Positions 35,031 to 44,785 are shown, counted from the stretch's first letter. The stretch is DNA of 64,000 nucleotides from Bacteroidales bacterium (GCA_017630215.1 JAGBVR010000015.1:79782-143781); one strand, 5' to 3'. Translations and numbers: made by a program. The notes: generated from the sequence alone by a model not told the origin.

Positions 35031-37340
35031 ATGAAGAACACTATATTCTTATCAGCGATGCTCTTATGCCTGATTTCATGCACCGGAGCAGAAGAAGAGT
35101 TCAGCACTCTACGCACCAAAGAGTTTACCTGCCTGCTGGAAAACTCAGACTCCCCTGCCACAAGGACAGCTCTCGGACCCGGAAACGCCATCCTCTGGGA
35201 CAACAATGATTATATAAAGGTTTATTCGGCCAATAACACCGCCGGTACAGTTTTCACCGACATCACGCTTGAAAACCAGGGGCGCAAAGCCACCTTCAAA
35301 GGTATGACGGAATCCGCCGATTCGTATTTCGCGGTATACCCGGCCTCTTCCGGCTCGGGATTTGACCCGCAGAACAATACAATTTCAGTGAGGATACCGA
35401 CACAGCAGAAGGCCACAGCAGGTTCATTTGCAGACAATGCCAACACCTCTGTCGCGAAGACTGCAGAGGACGATCTGTACTTCAAGAACATAGGTGCAGT
35501 ACTGGCAATCAAATGTCCGACAGCCTATGCTTCATCCCTCATACTGAGAAGTTCCGACAAAGGCATCGCGATGTCAGGAGAGTCTGAAATCGACTATTCA
35601 GACGGAGAACCGACAGTGGAAGAAATCACAGACGGTGTGAACTACATCAATCTTACAGACCTGGGAAGTTCTTCATATGGAAAGACTTACTATCTGACTG
35701 CATACCCCGGAGATTATAAGGGATTCGACATCATCATCACCAATACCGCAAAGACACACAGGTCGGTCATCAGCAGCGGCAAGGTACTGAAACTGGAAAG
35801 AAATGACAATATCCTCCTGTACGACGGTTCATTTGCCGGATGGAACGCTCCGACAGAGCCATACTCGGTAAACGCTTCTTTGGAAGCTGACTTCACCCTT
35901 ACAGTCAGCTGGAACTGCGATTCAGATAAAAGTCTGTGCAAGGGATTCAGGATATATGCACGCAAAAGCGCAGATATACAGACGCAGACAATGGTGGGAC
36001 AGACCAATGCCGATGTAATGAGTCTTAACATCAGGGATCTGGAAGAGAATCAGACATACGACATAGGCGTCCAGTCGATCGGTTCCCAGTCAAGATACGA
36101 CTCCGACATAATATGGAAAAAGAATGTGAGAATTCCTGACAGCGGTATGTATGAGTGGGAAAAGTCGCGTGAAGGAATTCTTGATTTCGCCGACCTCGAC
36201 CTGCTTGCAGGCGGATTGACGAGCAAGACTCCTGACACTTGGAACGAGACACGTCTTAAGCCGCACGTCACTTTCATTGATGAAAACGGGAAGGAGCAAT
36301 GGCTTCATGAGGCATTCCTTTTCTTTGGCAGCGAAGATTCCAGGTCAAATTCAACATTCGTCATTTCTGCTGACGGGCAAAAATCAGGAGATCAGGAGGC
36401 TTGGAAGAGATTTGCCGATTACTGGATATCCCCCGAGGGTGTCATAAAAACTCTCGACAAGACAATATCCGATGCTATGTCACGCATCGGTCAGCCCGGA
36501 TTCAAACATAAGGTCATCATCACAATGCCTGATCCTATCATGCTGGAATATTTCACTGACAAAAAGTCATCCACCACTTACTGGGGAAAGGTGGACGGAC
36601 GACAGCTGGACTTCAAAAAAACCGCTGATCAGGTTCTTGCCTACCAGTGGTACATCGATTACATCAGGGCGGCATGGTACAAGGCGGGGCCGCAGAATAT
36701 TGAACTTGCAGGTTTCTACATTCTGTCAGAGGAGTTGGTAAGCGAAGAAAGCGGATGGAATTATAACTATAAGAGATGGGACAAGATACTCCCATATGTA
36801 TCCGAATACCTTCACGCGAGAAAGTACGGAATGTACTGGATACCTTATTATCAGGCTGCAGGTTACAATAAAACCTCCAAGCTTGGAATCGACTACACCT
36901 GGCTGCAGCCTAATAAATATTGGGACTATCCGGAGAAGAAGCAGAAGAAATCCTGGACCTGGGTGTTCAATACAATGAACACATACGGACACGGAATGGA
37001 GATAGAGTTCGAGGGTTCTCACGGAGAATCTGGCTGGAGCCAATACGAAGAAGGAGTTGCTCGTACAAGTTCTTCAATTCTGGAGACTGTGCGCACGAAT
37101 AATGATGCTCAGGGAACACCGAAAGGCCAGCCTAACCCTCAGGCAGCAAGAAACAAGCAGCTTCTCCGTGATTACATGACACAATTCAAGGAGAACGGAT
37201 ATTATGGTAAGGCACGCATCGCCACATATTCAGGCACTGATGCCATGTACGAACTGGCCGCTTCGCCGGACCGGAAAGATAAAGAGATGTATCTCGAATA
37301 CTGCCGTTTCATTGTAGAGAACCCAAAGAGAAAGCAGTAA
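35031..37340 (+). CDS. Lipoprotein: fimbrillin-like module, Fn3 domain and DUF4855
   Basis: 769 residues, lipobox LISC followed by TGAEEEF (surface-export type). Residues about 25-265 form a fimbrillin-like module with the signature TRTALGPGNAILWDNNDYIK, also seen in the proteins at 49557, 58622 and 62170. Residues about 272-355 are Fn3-like. Residues 375-769 are DUF4855, nearly identical over long stretches to the protein at 19229 (DQVLAYQWYIDYIRAAW, YTWLQPNKYWDYPEKKQKKS). It combines a pilus- or adhesin-type anchor with a presumed glycan-active domain. It follows a small peptide gene at 18 bases and shares the divergent operator region. Confidence 0.78.
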   Translation: MKNTIFLSAMLLCLISCTGAEEEFSTLRTKEFTCLLENSDSPATRTALGPGNAILWDNNDYIKVYSANNTAGTVFTDITLENQGRKATFKGMTESADSYFAVYPASSGSGFDPQNNTISVRIPTQQKATAGSFADNANTSVAKTAEDDLYFKNIGAVLAIKCPTAYASSLILRSSDKGIAMSGESEIDYSDGEPTVEEITDGVNYINLTDLGSSSYGKTYYLTAYPGDYKGFDIIITNTAKTHRSVISSGKVLKLERNDNILLYDGSFAGWNAPTEPYSVNASLEADFTLTVSWNCDSDKSLCKGFRIYARKSADIQTQTMVGQTNADVMSLNIRDLEENQTYDIGVQSIGSQSRYDSDIIWKKNVRIPDSGMYEWEKSREGILDFADLDLLAGGLTSKTPDTWNETRLKPHVTFIDENGKEQWLHEAFLFFGSEDSRSNSTFVISADGQKSGDQEAWKRFADYWISPEGVIKTLDKTISDAMSRIGQPGFKHKVIITMPDPIMLEYFTDKKSSTTYWGKVDGRQLDFKKTADQVLAYQWYIDYIRAAWYKAGPQNIELAGFYILSEELVSEESGWNYNYKRWDKILPYVSEYLHARKYGMYWIPYYQAAGYNKTSKLGIDYTWLQPNKYWDYPEKKQKKSWTWVFNTMNTYGHGMEIEFEGSHGESGWSQYEEGVARTSSSILETVRTNNDAQGTPKGQPNPQAARNKQLLRDYMTQFKENGYYGKARIATYSGTDAMYELAASPDRKDKEMYLEYCRFIVENPKRKQ

Positions 37341-37381
37341 GAGCCGGCGTATAAATCCATAGAAGAAAAAAAACATTACAT

Positions 37382-39274
37382 ATGAAGAATATATCATTGA
37401 TATTGGCAATGGCCACGGCGATTGCTTGCACTGAAAAACCTCAGACAGCAACAACGGCGGCACTGGCTGACCCTGACTGTCTGCAGACCGAACAGGTCGA
37501 CCTGACCACAATACGCCTCAGCTGGAATGACCGGGCTGATGGTGAGACCGGATACAGAGTGTTCCGGCGCGCAGAAGGAGGGTACTCCAATGTCTCCCCT
37601 TTGACCACGCTCGAGGCAGGCGCAACGTCTTTCAGCTTCGAAGGACTGATTGGCGGATCCGTTTATGACTTCGGTGTACAGGCCATTTCAGATGATATGA
37701 CAAAGCACTCCAAGACCGTATGGATCAATGACTGCAAGGTTCTGACGTTTTCAGAACTAGCAGAACAGGAGAGCGCGGGAAAACTCTCAGCGCCTTCCGA
37801 TCTGAAAGCAGTTCAGACAGACAACCACAGCGTAAAGCTTTTATGGAAGGACAACACATCAGGCGAGATCGGATACAACATCTTCTATGATGAGGGAACA
37901 GGCCTCACCTTCGACCAGCCCGAATCCACCAGTACAGCCGACAGTGAGGAATGCATACTCTCAGGACTGGAGCCTGGAAAGACATATACATTCGGTGTGC
38001 AAGCGGCAGGAACTTCCATCGTGAATAACTCCCGTATCACCACCTGCGAACTTTCTTTGATTGACCTCGAAAAGCGTCCGGAAGTAACTTCTGTCAAGAC
38101 AAGCTATGCCTACATAGCAGTCACATACAAAGTTCAGAAAATATCTGCTTCAAACCCAGAACACGGTATCTGCTTCAGCGAGTCCGGCAAACCTTCCGTG
38201 AACGACATAAAGGTTACCGGACCGGAACTCAGGGCCTCAGCAGAAATCCTCCAGATAGTGCCGAATGCATATCTCGAAGACGGAAAGGGATACAATATGA
38301 GCGTTTTCATCAAGGACGGCGAGACATATCATTACAGCGAGCCTCAGACGGTCAGACTCGAGGCACAGCCTTCCGCACCGGAGCTCATCTGGGAAAAACA
38401 GGACTATGGTCTGGAAGGAGTCGAGGTATTCAAGACCACCTCGCAACTTAACGGACGCAACTTCAATGCGTGGTACGCAATTGCAGATCCGGCGCAGGTG
38501 GATTTCAGAGTACTGTATCCGGAAACTGTAGGTTCGAAGAAGACCGTGGCATCCCAGGCAGAAGAGGCCGGAGACTGCCTCGCACTCATAAACGGAGCCA
38601 TCTACGGTAACTACAACATAGGCGTGATCATAACTGAAGGCCAGATGACCCAGCAGTGGCATGGAGAAATCGAAGGATGCTACTGGGCTACTGACAATCA
38701 GCTTTATCAGATCACCCGTCCTGTCATCGGAGTGGACCAGAACGGTAAAGCGGGAGCGTATTGGGTGGGAGTACCTCAGCAGGGTACTTTCTACTACTAC
38801 GACAGACCTCAGCCAAGCGTGACAGGACAGGCTAAATACGGCAAGGTAAGTGCCTCATCTCCAGTTCCAGCCGTTGACTGGAATCCTTATTACGCCATCA
38901 GCTGCGGCCCTATGGTCCTCTATGACGGAAAGGTCTGTGCGGACAACTCAATGGTGGACGACACCCATTATTATACCAACTTCGAGTGCTGGAACGAGTC
39001 GAGTGTTTACTCCGCTCACCCTGACAGAACAGCTGTGGGTGTGACTGAGGACGGCAGGATTGTCCTCTTCATATGCGACGGACGTATAGATGCCAGCCAG
39101 GGAGCATACATAAAGGAGCTAGGTCCGATAATGAAGAGCATCGGATGCGTACACGCTATGAACCTCGACGGCGGAGGATCCACAGGAATGTGGATAGATG
39201 GCTCAGGAATGATCAACCATAAGGATGACAGCTGGCGTGCAGTCAAGTCAACTATAGGATTCTTCAAGAAATAA
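37382..39274 (+). CDS. Phosphodiester glycosidase (NAGPA-type) domain lipoprotein with Fn3 domains
   Basis: 630 residues, lipobox AIAC. Two Fn3-like domains lie near 28-118 and 138-225, each with the ETGYRVFRR / EIGYNIFYD core and a closing YxFGVQA strand. A linker region to about 325 follows, then a domain matching the phosphodiester glycosidase (NAGPA) family, with WYAIADPAQVDFRVLYPE, ALINGAIYGNYNIGV and the signature MNLDGGGSTGMWIDG near residue 595. In animals NAGPA removes GlcNAc from a phosphodiester on mannose. Bacterial members hydrolyse various sugar phosphodiesters. Here it may act on phosphate-linked glycans. It follows the DUF4855 gene and precedes the GH127 gene by 3 bases. Confidence 0.82.
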   Translation: MKNISLILAMATAIACTEKPQTATTAALADPDCLQTEQVDLTTIRLSWNDRADGETGYRVFRRAEGGYSNVSPLTTLEAGATSFSFEGLIGGSVYDFGVQAISDDMTKHSKTVWINDCKVLTFSELAEQESAGKLSAPSDLKAVQTDNHSVKLLWKDNTSGEIGYNIFYDEGTGLTFDQPESTSTADSEECILSGLEPGKTYTFGVQAAGTSIVNNSRITTCELSLIDLEKRPEVTSVKTSYAYIAVTYKVQKISASNPEHGICFSESGKPSVNDIKVTGPELRASAEILQIVPNAYLEDGKGYNMSVFIKDGETYHYSEPQTVRLEAQPSAPELIWEKQDYGLEGVEVFKTTSQLNGRNFNAWYAIADPAQVDFRVLYPETVGSKKTVASQAEEAGDCLALINGAIYGNYNIGVIITEGQMTQQWHGEIEGCYWATDNQLYQITRPVIGVDQNGKAGAYWVGVPQQGTFYYYDRPQPSVTGQAKYGKVSASSPVPAVDWNPYYAISCGPMVLYDGKVCADNSMVDDTHYYTNFECWNESSVYSAHPDRTAVGVTEDGRIVLFICDGRIDASQGAYIKELGPIMKSIGCVHAMNLDGGGSTGMWIDGSGMINHKDDSWRAVKSTIGFFKK

Positions 39275-39277
39275 GAC

Positions 39278-41293
39278 ATGAAAAAAGCATTGATTATCAT
39301 AGTATCTGCGGCATTGGCTGTAAGCGCCTCCGCGCAGGAATATATATTCAACAGGCATCCTCTTATGCCGACATCATTCACAGAACTTCCTATCGGAGCG
39401 ATCAAGGCGGAAGGATGGCTTCACGACCAGCTTGTAAAGCAGAAAGACGGAATGACCGGTCATCTGGACGAACTGTACAGCGAAGTCGTAGGAGCCGACA
39501 ATGCCTGGATCGGAGGCGAGGGAGACACCTGGGAACGTGGTCCTTACTGGCTTGACGGTCTTCTGCCATTGGCCTACATCCTCGGTGATGAAGAACTCAT
39601 CGCCAAGTCAAGGGTATGGACGGAATCCATGCTCACAATGGTATACGACGACGGTTATTTCGGCAATAGGATTTCCCGCAAATATATCGAAGGATTCCAG
39701 AGGGGTAAAGCAGAGGACTGGTGGCCTAAGATGGTAGCTCTCAAGATATTAAAGCAATACTACATGGCAACGGGAGACCAGCGCGTGATCGACGTGATGA
39801 CAGGATATTTCAAATACCAGCTGGCCAATCTTCCCCAAAAGCCTCTTGACCACTGGACATTCTGGGGCGAATGGAGAGGTGGAGACAATCTCGATATGGT
39901 ATATTGGCTGTACAATATCACAGGAGAGGAATTCCTTCTCGAACTGGGAGATCTGATCCACAGCCAGACAACTCCTTGGACAGCGATGTTCTGGGGTGAG
40001 ACCAATGAACTGAGAACCCAGAACTCGATGCATACTGTAAATCTTGCACACGGTTTCAAGGAACCGATCATATGGTGGCAGAGATCACACGACCCTAAGG
40101 ACCTGAATGCTCCTGAAAACGCATTGAAGATCATACGACATACATTCGGGCTTCCTACCGGACTCTGGGCCGGTGACGAACAGGTTCATTTCGGAGACCC
40201 GACCCGCGGATCTGAGCTCTGCACCGCAGTCGAGATGATGTATTCACTGGAGGAAATGCTTCAGGCAACAGGTGACCTCCAATGGGCTGACCACCTCGAA
40301 AGAGTCGCCTTCAATGCTCTTCCGACACAGGCTACCGACGCATATGACGGACGTCAATATTATCAGCAGACCAACCAGATAGCATGCTCACGCGAGTGGC
40401 GCAACTTCGTCACCCAGCACGAGGATAATGACAATGTATTCGGCGTACTTAACGGATACCCTTGCTGCTCGTGCAATATGCATCAGGGCTGGCCTAAATT
40501 CACTCAGAACCTCTGGTATGCCAGCAAGGATGGCGGTCTGGCGGCATTCATCTATGCTCCATCTACTGTAACCGCAAAAGTGGGTGAAGGAACTGAAGTA
40601 TCGCTTAAACAGGAGACATTCTATCCTTTCGACGAAACCGTGAAAGTAACCGTGGATTTCACTGGAAAGAAGGTTAAGGACGCATATTTCCCTCTTTATT
40701 TCAGAATTCCCGAGTGGTGTTCTAATGCAAGAGTACTTGTAAACGGCGAAGAAGGCTGCAGTTCTCCAATGGCAGGTGAAACCGTCCGACTGAGCAGAAG
40801 ATGGGCAAAGGGAGATGTGGTGACATTGGAATTCCCGATGGAGGTGAGCATCAGTCATTGGTACGACGGGGCCACAGTAGTGGAAAGAGGACCGCTGATA
40901 TATTCTCTGAAGATGGACGAGAAGTGGGAGAAGCACGAATTCGAGGCTTCATACGAAGGCAAATACGGCCCTTACTATTATACCTGTGTGTCAGATACTC
41001 CATGGAACTATGGATTCAGGCTTCAGGATATGACTCCGGAAAAGATGTCTGAGAACTTCAAGGTGGAAATACGTCCTGATGAGGGAACTTATCCCTGGAA
41101 TCTTGAGAACGCACCTGTAAGCATCAAGGCCAAAGCTGTGATAATCAAGCCATGGAAGGAATACAACGGCTCTACTGGACAGATCGCATATTACCGCGAG
41201 GACGGAGATGACACAGGTGAGGAAGTATGGATAGAACTCATCCCTTACGGCTGCACCACCCTCCGCGTAACCGAATTCCCGACAAGATTATAA
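39278..41293 (+). CDS. GH127/DUF1680-family glycoside hydrolase, secreted
   Basis: 671 residues with a signal peptide (MKKALIIIVSAALAVSASA). It is an (alpha/alpha)6-barrel enzyme of the DUF1680 superfamily. GRGPYWLDGLLPL-type sequence occurs early (ERGPYWLDGLLPL). The zinc/cysteine site of GH127 beta-L-arabinofuranosidases is matched by ELC in GSELCTAVEMMYS and by CCSCNMHQGWPKF near residue 395. In GH127 a cysteine is the nucleophile. The exact sugar, beta-L-Ara or another, is not predictable because the superfamily includes GH121, GH127, GH137, GH142 and GH146 relatives. It is the third gene of the plus-strand operon. Confidence 0.82.
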   Translation: MKKALIIIVSAALAVSASAQEYIFNRHPLMPTSFTELPIGAIKAEGWLHDQLVKQKDGMTGHLDELYSEVVGADNAWIGGEGDTWERGPYWLDGLLPLAYILGDEELIAKSRVWTESMLTMVYDDGYFGNRISRKYIEGFQRGKAEDWWPKMVALKILKQYYMATGDQRVIDVMTGYFKYQLANLPQKPLDHWTFWGEWRGGDNLDMVYWLYNITGEEFLLELGDLIHSQTTPWTAMFWGETNELRTQNSMHTVNLAHGFKEPIIWWQRSHDPKDLNAPENALKIIRHTFGLPTGLWAGDEQVHFGDPTRGSELCTAVEMMYSLEEMLQATGDLQWADHLERVAFNALPTQATDAYDGRQYYQQTNQIACSREWRNFVTQHEDNDNVFGVLNGYPCCSCNMHQGWPKFTQNLWYASKDGGLAAFIYAPSTVTAKVGEGTEVSLKQETFYPFDETVKVTVDFTGKKVKDAYFPLYFRIPEWCSNARVLVNGEEGCSSPMAGETVRLSRRWAKGDVVTLEFPMEVSISHWYDGATVVERGPLIYSLKMDEKWEKHEFEASYEGKYGPYYYTCVSDTPWNYGFRLQDMTPEKMSENFKVEIRPDEGTYPWNLENAPVSIKAKAVIIKPWKEYNGSTGQIAYYREDGDDTGEEVWIELIPYGCTTLRVTEFPTRL

Positions 41294-41297
41294 CCCC

Positions 41298-41387
41298 TGT
41301 CATTCCGAGATTATTTATTGTCATTCCGAGCTTATTTATTGTCATTCCGAGCTTGTTTATTGTCATTCCGAGCTTGTCGAGGAATCT
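41298..41387. repeat. Four-copy TGTCATTCCGAGCTT repeat
   Basis: TGTCATTCCGAG occurs four times at about 21-22-base spacing, the last continuing into CTTGTCGAGGAATCT. It is the same REP-like family as at 19108-19228, in opposite orientation. The final GAGGAAT lies 8 bases before ATG 41394 and may serve as its ribosome-binding site. Confidence 0.75.
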
Positions 41388-41393
41388 ACACCC

Positions 41394-42284
41394 ATGATAA
41401 CAATTTCAAACAACACCCTGACAATATCCCTCCACACCCCAGACAGTGTGAACGGGTATTACCGTGGCACCCGCTTCGACCATGCAGGGGTCTTCGAAAG
41501 CATAATCTGCCACGGATGCAACTACTGCGAACCATGGTTCGAATCATACTCCCCCCTCATGCACGACGCCGTCTGCGGTCCTGCGGAAGAATTCAGCCCG
41601 ATAGGACTGGAAGGGACAAAAGCGGGAGATCCATTCCTTAAAATCGGTGTAGGCATATTGGAACGATTGGACAATGAACCTTACGATAGATTCCGCCTGC
41701 ACAGGATTCTGGATGAAGGCGAAAGACTGACTGAAACCGGTAACAACTACGTAAGGTTTACTCATCGGATCGCTTCTGAAATTGGCTATGGTTATGATTA
41801 TGTTAAAGAAATCGCCATTACTTCCGACTGTGGCTTTACGATCAGGCACAGCCTCAGAAACACAGGAAGAAAGACATTGGAAGGAGATGTATACAACCAT
41901 AACTTCTTCACTCTAGGGCTCTTGCAGACAAGTCCTTCAAGGACGATTGACTTTCCTTTCCATCCGGAAGGAGACTGGCGCGCAGAATATTCAGAGGTAG
42001 GATTCACCGTCAGCGGAATTCGGTTCAGCAGAGTCTTGCAAAAGGGAGAATCTGTCTTTACAGGAAACCTCCACCAGAGCGGCCGCGGACTGACCGGAAG
42101 TCCGAATGCATTCATCCTTTCTGAAGAACAGACCGGACGCAGAGTGCAGATGCACTGCAAGATTCCGATGACCAAGACCGTATTCTGGTCAAACCATAGG
42201 ATCGCCTGCATCGAACCGTACATCGATTTCAAGATCAAACCGGGAGAAAGTCTGGATTTTGACATCGATTATTCTCTCAGATAA
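41394..42284 (+). CDS. Aldose-1-epimerase-like (galactose mutarotase superfamily) protein
   Basis: 296 residues, all beta, with no signal peptide. The opening (TLTISLHTPDSVNGYYRGTRFD) and the central YNHNFFTLG resemble the mutarotase superfamily, where histidines and a Glu carry out ring opening; His in NHNFF is a candidate. The last strand region (IACIEPYIDFKIKPGESLDF) fits the carbohydrate-binding superfold. It could interconvert anomers of a sugar handled by the operon, or be a related non-catalytic sugar-binding protein. It is separated from the GH127 gene by the repeat array. Confidence 0.65.
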   Translation: MITISNNTLTISLHTPDSVNGYYRGTRFDHAGVFESIICHGCNYCEPWFESYSPLMHDAVCGPAEEFSPIGLEGTKAGDPFLKIGVGILERLDNEPYDRFRLHRILDEGERLTETGNNYVRFTHRIASEIGYGYDYVKEIAITSDCGFTIRHSLRNTGRKTLEGDVYNHNFFTLGLLQTSPSRTIDFPFHPEGDWRAEYSEVGFTVSGIRFSRVLQKGESVFTGNLHQSGRGLTGSPNAFILSEEQTGRRVQMHCKIPMTKTVFWSNHRIACIEPYIDFKIKPGESLDFDIDYSLR

Positions 42285-42315
42285 CATACAACAGATAACA
42301 CATTAATTATCAAAT

Positions 42316-42363
42316 AAGTAGACGGACCACCCGCTCTGTTTAGAGTGGGTGGTCCGTCTACTT
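42316..42363. terminator. 22-bp hairpin after the epimerase-like gene
   Basis: AAGTAGACGGACCACCCGCT begins a 22-bp arm at 42316-42337, complementary to 42342-42363 with one G-T pair and a GTTT loop. No T-tract follows. It ends the operon from 34890 and sits just ahead of the GH3 promoter. A transcript end or 3'-stabiliser is likely. Confidence 0.6.
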
Positions 42364-42366
42364 GAC

Positions 42367-42396
42367 TTGCGTTGTGCGGAAGTTTTACTATATTTG
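42367..42396 (+). promoter_or_regulatory. Promoter of the GH3 gene
   Basis: TTG at 42367-42369 and TATATTTG at 42389-42396 with 19 bases between match the Bacteroidota -33/-7 pattern. The start codon is 44 bases beyond the -7 box. No GTGTGGTG element is present, so this gene may be outside the GntR regulon. Confidence 0.65.
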
Positions 42397-42439
42397 TGAA
42401 TTGTACCATAAAATGCCCAATAACAACTAATACTACAAT

Positions 42440-44677
42440 ATGAAGAAATCAATTATCCTTTCAGCAGCGGCGCTTGTCCTGGCGTCATGCTGCTCACAGC
42501 CGAAATTCGACGGCCCGACTTATCTCAACCCTAACGCTCCCGTAGAGGAAAGAGTTGAGGATGCCCTCGCAAGAATGACTCTCGAGGAGAAGGTCGGAAT
42601 GACTACAGCACAGTCCAAGTTCAGCTCACGTGGAGTTCCACGCCTTGGTATTCCTGAAGTATGGCACACCGACGGACCTCACGGAATCCGTCCTGAAGTA
42701 CTTTGGGATGAGTGGGATCAGGCCGGCTGGACAAACGACTCTTGTACTGCATTCCCTGCACTTATCAACCTTGCTGCTACATGGGACAAGGAAATGTCAA
42801 TGCTTTATGGTACCAGCATCGGAGAAGAGGCACGCTACCGCAAGAAGGACATCCTTCTCGGACCTGGCGTGAATATCTGCCGTACACCTTACAACGGACG
42901 TAACTTCGAGTATATGGGTGAGGATCCGTTCCTTTCAGGAAAGATGGTGGTTCCTTACGTACAGGGAGTTCAGAAGAACGGTGTGGCTGCCTGCGTAAAG
43001 CACTATGCAGTTAACAACCAGGAGTTCCAGCGCACTCAGTCCAACTCTGTCGTGGATGACAGAACCCTCCATGAAATCTACCTTCCAGCCTTCAAGGCTG
43101 CAGTTCAGGAAGGTAACGCATGGGCGATCATGGGCTCATACAACCTTTACAACGGCCAGTACAACTGCCACAACAAGAAGCTTCTCGTAGACATCCTCAA
43201 GAATGACTGGGGATTTGACGGTGTAGTAGTAAGTGACTGGGGCGGATGCCGCGACAGCGAGGAGGCAATTCTCAACGGTCTCGACATCGAAATGGGTACC
43301 TGGACTAACGGTCTTACAGGTGCTGCAAGCGACAGCTACAGAAACTATCACATGGCAGATCCTTACCTCAAAGGGCTCAGAGAGGGCAAATATACCACAA
43401 AGGAGCTTGATGACAAGGCACGCCGTATCCTTCGTACAATCTTCCGCACAAGCATGCGTCCTGAGCCTAACTACGGCCGTTTCGTATGTCCTGAGCACTA
43501 TCAGGCTGCAAGAGAAATAGCTGCTGCTGGTGTGGTTCTCCTTAAGAACGACAACAATACCCTTCCACTCAATGTACCGGAAGGTGGCAAGATCCTCCTC
43601 GTGGGAGAGAACGCCGTGAAGAAGATGGTTGTGGGCGGTGGTAGCTCAAACCTCAAGACTGCATACGAGGTGAACCCTCTCGAGGGTATCCAGAATGCAT
43701 TCGCCGGCAAGGCTGACGTGAAGTGGGTACGCGGATATGTAGGTGACACTTCGACTTCATACAATAAAGTGGACACAGGTCAGGATCTTACAGACAACCG
43801 TACACCTGAGGTTCTCATAGCTGAGGCTGTAGAGGCTGCCAAGGACGCAGACTATGTTATCTTCGTAGGAGGTCTCAACAAGAGCGACCATCAGGACAGC
43901 GAGGGCGCAGACCGCCTCCAGCTCGACCTTCCATATCATCAGGAGGATGTAATCAGAGCTCTTGCTCCTGTAGCAAAGAATCTCGTGGTGGTAAACATTT
44001 CAGGCTCACCTGTATCAATGCCTTGGGCTGACGTGGCAGGAGCTATCGTCCAGGGATGGTACGGCGGTACCGAGTCAGGTAATGCCCTTGCAGATGTTCT
44101 TACCGGCAAGGTGAATCCTTCAGGAAGAATGCCTTTCACTGTTCCTTTCAAGTATGAGGATGGTCCTATCAAGACAGAGCGTCAGTATCCTGGTATCAAG
44201 GAGGCGAACGACGAGTACTGGCAGACTCACTACGACGAGGGAATCTATGTAGGTTACAGATGGTATGAGGCTAAAGAAATCCCTGTACAGTGGCCGTTCG
44301 GACATGGTCTGAGCTACACTACTTTCGAATATGGTCAGGCAAAGGCTGGCAAGGCTTCAATGACTGCTGACGGCAAGATGACTGTGACAGTAGACGTGAA
44401 GAACACCGGTGACCGCGAGGGTGCAGAAGTAGTTCAGCTTTATGTTGCTGACCCTGTTGCAAGCATCGACCGTCCGGTGAAGGAGCTTAAGGGCTTCGAG
44501 AAGATCACTCTCAAGCCAGGCGAGACCAAGACCGTTACATTCACTCTTGATGCAGACGACCTCAGCTTCTACAGCATCGAGAAGAATGGCTGGGTAGCAG
44601 AGGCTGGTGAATTCCAGGCACTTATCGGCCCTTCATCAGAGGATATCAGAACGACTGCAGCTTTCGAGCTTAAGTAA
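42440..44677 (+). CDS. GH3-family beta-glycosidase, lipoprotein
   Basis: 745 residues, lipobox LASC (followed by two more Cys residues). GH3 N-terminal barrel about 35-330, with IPEVWHTDGPHGIRPE, KHYAVNNQE and the nucleophile Asp266 in VVVSDWGG. The C-terminal sandwich spans about 350-580 and an Fn3-like domain runs from 635 to the end (VKNTGDREGAEVVQLYVADP). GH3 enzymes remove beta-glucose, xylose or GlcNAc from non-reducing ends; beta-glucosidase-type architecture is most likely here. The gene is monocistronic, with its own promoter and a strong terminator. Confidence 0.93.
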   Translation: MKKSIILSAAALVLASCCSQPKFDGPTYLNPNAPVEERVEDALARMTLEEKVGMTTAQSKFSSRGVPRLGIPEVWHTDGPHGIRPEVLWDEWDQAGWTNDSCTAFPALINLAATWDKEMSMLYGTSIGEEARYRKKDILLGPGVNICRTPYNGRNFEYMGEDPFLSGKMVVPYVQGVQKNGVAACVKHYAVNNQEFQRTQSNSVVDDRTLHEIYLPAFKAAVQEGNAWAIMGSYNLYNGQYNCHNKKLLVDILKNDWGFDGVVVSDWGGCRDSEEAILNGLDIEMGTWTNGLTGAASDSYRNYHMADPYLKGLREGKYTTKELDDKARRILRTIFRTSMRPEPNYGRFVCPEHYQAAREIAAAGVVLLKNDNNTLPLNVPEGGKILLVGENAVKKMVVGGGSSNLKTAYEVNPLEGIQNAFAGKADVKWVRGYVGDTSTSYNKVDTGQDLTDNRTPEVLIAEAVEAAKDADYVIFVGGLNKSDHQDSEGADRLQLDLPYHQEDVIRALAPVAKNLVVVNISGSPVSMPWADVAGAIVQGWYGGTESGNALADVLTGKVNPSGRMPFTVPFKYEDGPIKTERQYPGIKEANDEYWQTHYDEGIYVGYRWYEAKEIPVQWPFGHGLSYTTFEYGQAKAGKASMTADGKMTVTVDVKNTGDREGAEVVQLYVADPVASIDRPVKELKGFEKITLKPGETKTVTFTLDADDLSFYSIEKNGWVAEAGEFQALIGPSSEDIRTTAAFELK

Positions 44678-44687
44678 GAGTCAATAG

Positions 44688-44785
44688 AAAAAATACTGAC
44701 CGATATACCGGTGACCCCCGCCTCCCGCTGGGAGGCCCCCCTAGCCGGGGATAGCTTGTCACCTATATATCGGTCAGTATTTTTT
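44688..44785. terminator. Bidirectional terminator between GH3 and GH89 genes
   Basis: A 20-bp perfect outer stem (44688-44707 with 44766-44785) has a run of six A at one end and six T at the other. Inside, GGTGAC/GTCACC and a small GCCTCCC/GGGAGGC hairpin extend it. The A and T runs make it a terminator in both directions, for the convergent genes. Confidence 0.88.

Noticed and set aside
42316-42363. Terminal inverted repeat of an insertion sequence
   Set aside because: A single hairpin with a 4-base loop, with no transposase or second end nearby. It fits a transcript end.
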